A stretch of 41,797 bases of DNA from Micavibrio_A sp040381535. Lineage in GTDB: Bacteria > Pseudomonadota > Alphaproteobacteria > Micavibrionales > Micavibrionaceae. The notes below the pieces were generated by a model. That model made no database searches, was not told the origin of the DNA, and saw nothing but the letters and a program-made list of their open reading frames with translations. The stretch lies in assembly GCA_040381535.1 (NCBI GenBank), contig JBEIHF010000016.1:1-41797 (forward strand), read 5' to 3'. The position numbers and the translations under genes were made by a program. Position 1 is the first letter of the stretch. Every line of letters starts with the position of its first letter. Of the stretch, positions 41,650 to 41,797 are shown one piece after another.

Positions 41650-41797
41650 GGGGCTGTACTAGATAAAGTTAATTTTTAGTCCATTCGAGCAGGATTTTGA
41701 TCTGCTGTTTTGGGGATCCGTAGTTAAACCTAAACTCACATTCTTTGAGGAACAAGGGGAAGTTTTTTGACGGGATGCCGTTGTATTTTCGCATGAC
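41650..41797 (-). mobile_element. end of an IS1595-family insertion sequence (partial)
   Basis: The terminal sequence GGGGCTGTACTAGATAA starts at 41650 and resembles IS1595-type ends (GGGGCTGT...). It is followed, 2 bases after the end repeat region, by the stop of a transposase on the minus strand. The flank just outside, TTTAATTAG, is AT-rich as expected for an insertion target; the other copy of the target duplication and the other end lie beyond the window. Confidence 0.65.
41669..41797 (-). CDS. IS1595-family (ISXO2-like) transposase, C-terminal fragment
   Basis: The minus-strand frame, open to the window edge, gives MRKYNGIPSKNFPLFLKECE followed by FRFNYGSPKQQIKILL and a TAA at 41669-41671. 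The LRKFNGI...F.L.LKECEFRFN signature is the C-terminal end of ISXO2-like DDE transposases of the IS1595 family, which move by cut-and-paste and leave 8-base duplications. Only 42 residues lie in the window, so the element's completeness cannot be judged. Confidence 0.75.
   Translation of the reverse strand, partial: VMRKYNGIPSKNFPLFLKECEFRFNYGSPKQQIKILLEWTKN

Overview
The window reads as chromosomal DNA of a Gram-negative alphaproteobacterium. The clearest marker is the block bamE / CBP3-type cytochrome bc1 chaperone / yceD / rpmF / plsX / fabH / ihfA / MerR, an order typical of that class. A complete lptD, bamE and an OmpA-like lipoprotein show an LPS-bearing outer membrane. A class I PHA synthase, a K+-independent H+-pyrophosphatase and GSI-type glutamine synthetase fit a free-living or host-associated alphaproteobacterium, possibly near the Micavibrio/Rhodospirillales side. 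The tRNA-His gene encodes the canonical G at -1 opposite C73, which several derived alphaproteobacterial orders have lost. No rRNA, CRISPR array or prophage is visible.

Layout. 1-1.9 kb: end of a type II lumazine synthase (ribH2), an inverted frameshifted small gene, nusB and a FliL-like protein. 2.1-4.3 kb: hppA with its own promoter and terminator. 4.3-7.6 kb: remains of a small gene, an RlmD/TrmA-type RNA methyltransferase, bamE (convergent), the bc1 chaperone and yceD. 7.6-8.8 kb: a TPR protein on the minus strand. 9.0-12.6 kb: rpmF, plsX, fabH, a broken small membrane gene, ihfA and a MerR regulator. 12.6-15.7 kb: accessory stretch with a decayed DUF305 gene, small hypothetical genes, tRNA-Pro(GGG) and a CorC/HlyC-type CBS protein. 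15.7-17.7 kb: rplM-rpsI, a gamma-carbonic anhydrase-like protein and a small membrane protein. 17.7-24.7 kb: phaC (minus), an OmpA-like lipoprotein, then hom, glpX and recJ, the last two overlapping. 24.7-28.8 kb: accessory block with an ankyrin protein, a polysaccharide flippase, a GT32 glycosyltransferase and a Cys/His-rich membrane protein, with two similar Zur/Fur-like palindromes. 28.8-33.3 kb: a RhlE-like helicase, lptD and a coiled-coil membrane protein. 33.3-38.3 kb: an AsmA-like protein and parE (minus), a broken YciA-type thioesterase and an exported protein. 38.3-41.8 kb: glnA (minus), tRNA-His, a large protein with a CheD/NTAN1-like deamidase domain (minus), and the end of an IS1595-type insertion sequence.

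The most interesting observations are these. The 507-residue protein near the right edge carries a Thr/Cys/His arrangement with the same spacing as the CheD chemoreceptor deamidase, and further segments resembling the eukaryotic amidase NTAN1; I know of no described system with this architecture. lptD appears to start at a non-canonical ATT codon. Zur-like palindromes precede the flippase and the Cys/His membrane protein. Several small genes are frameshifted while the long conserved genes are all intact, which suggests real gene decay or switching more than random sequence error.
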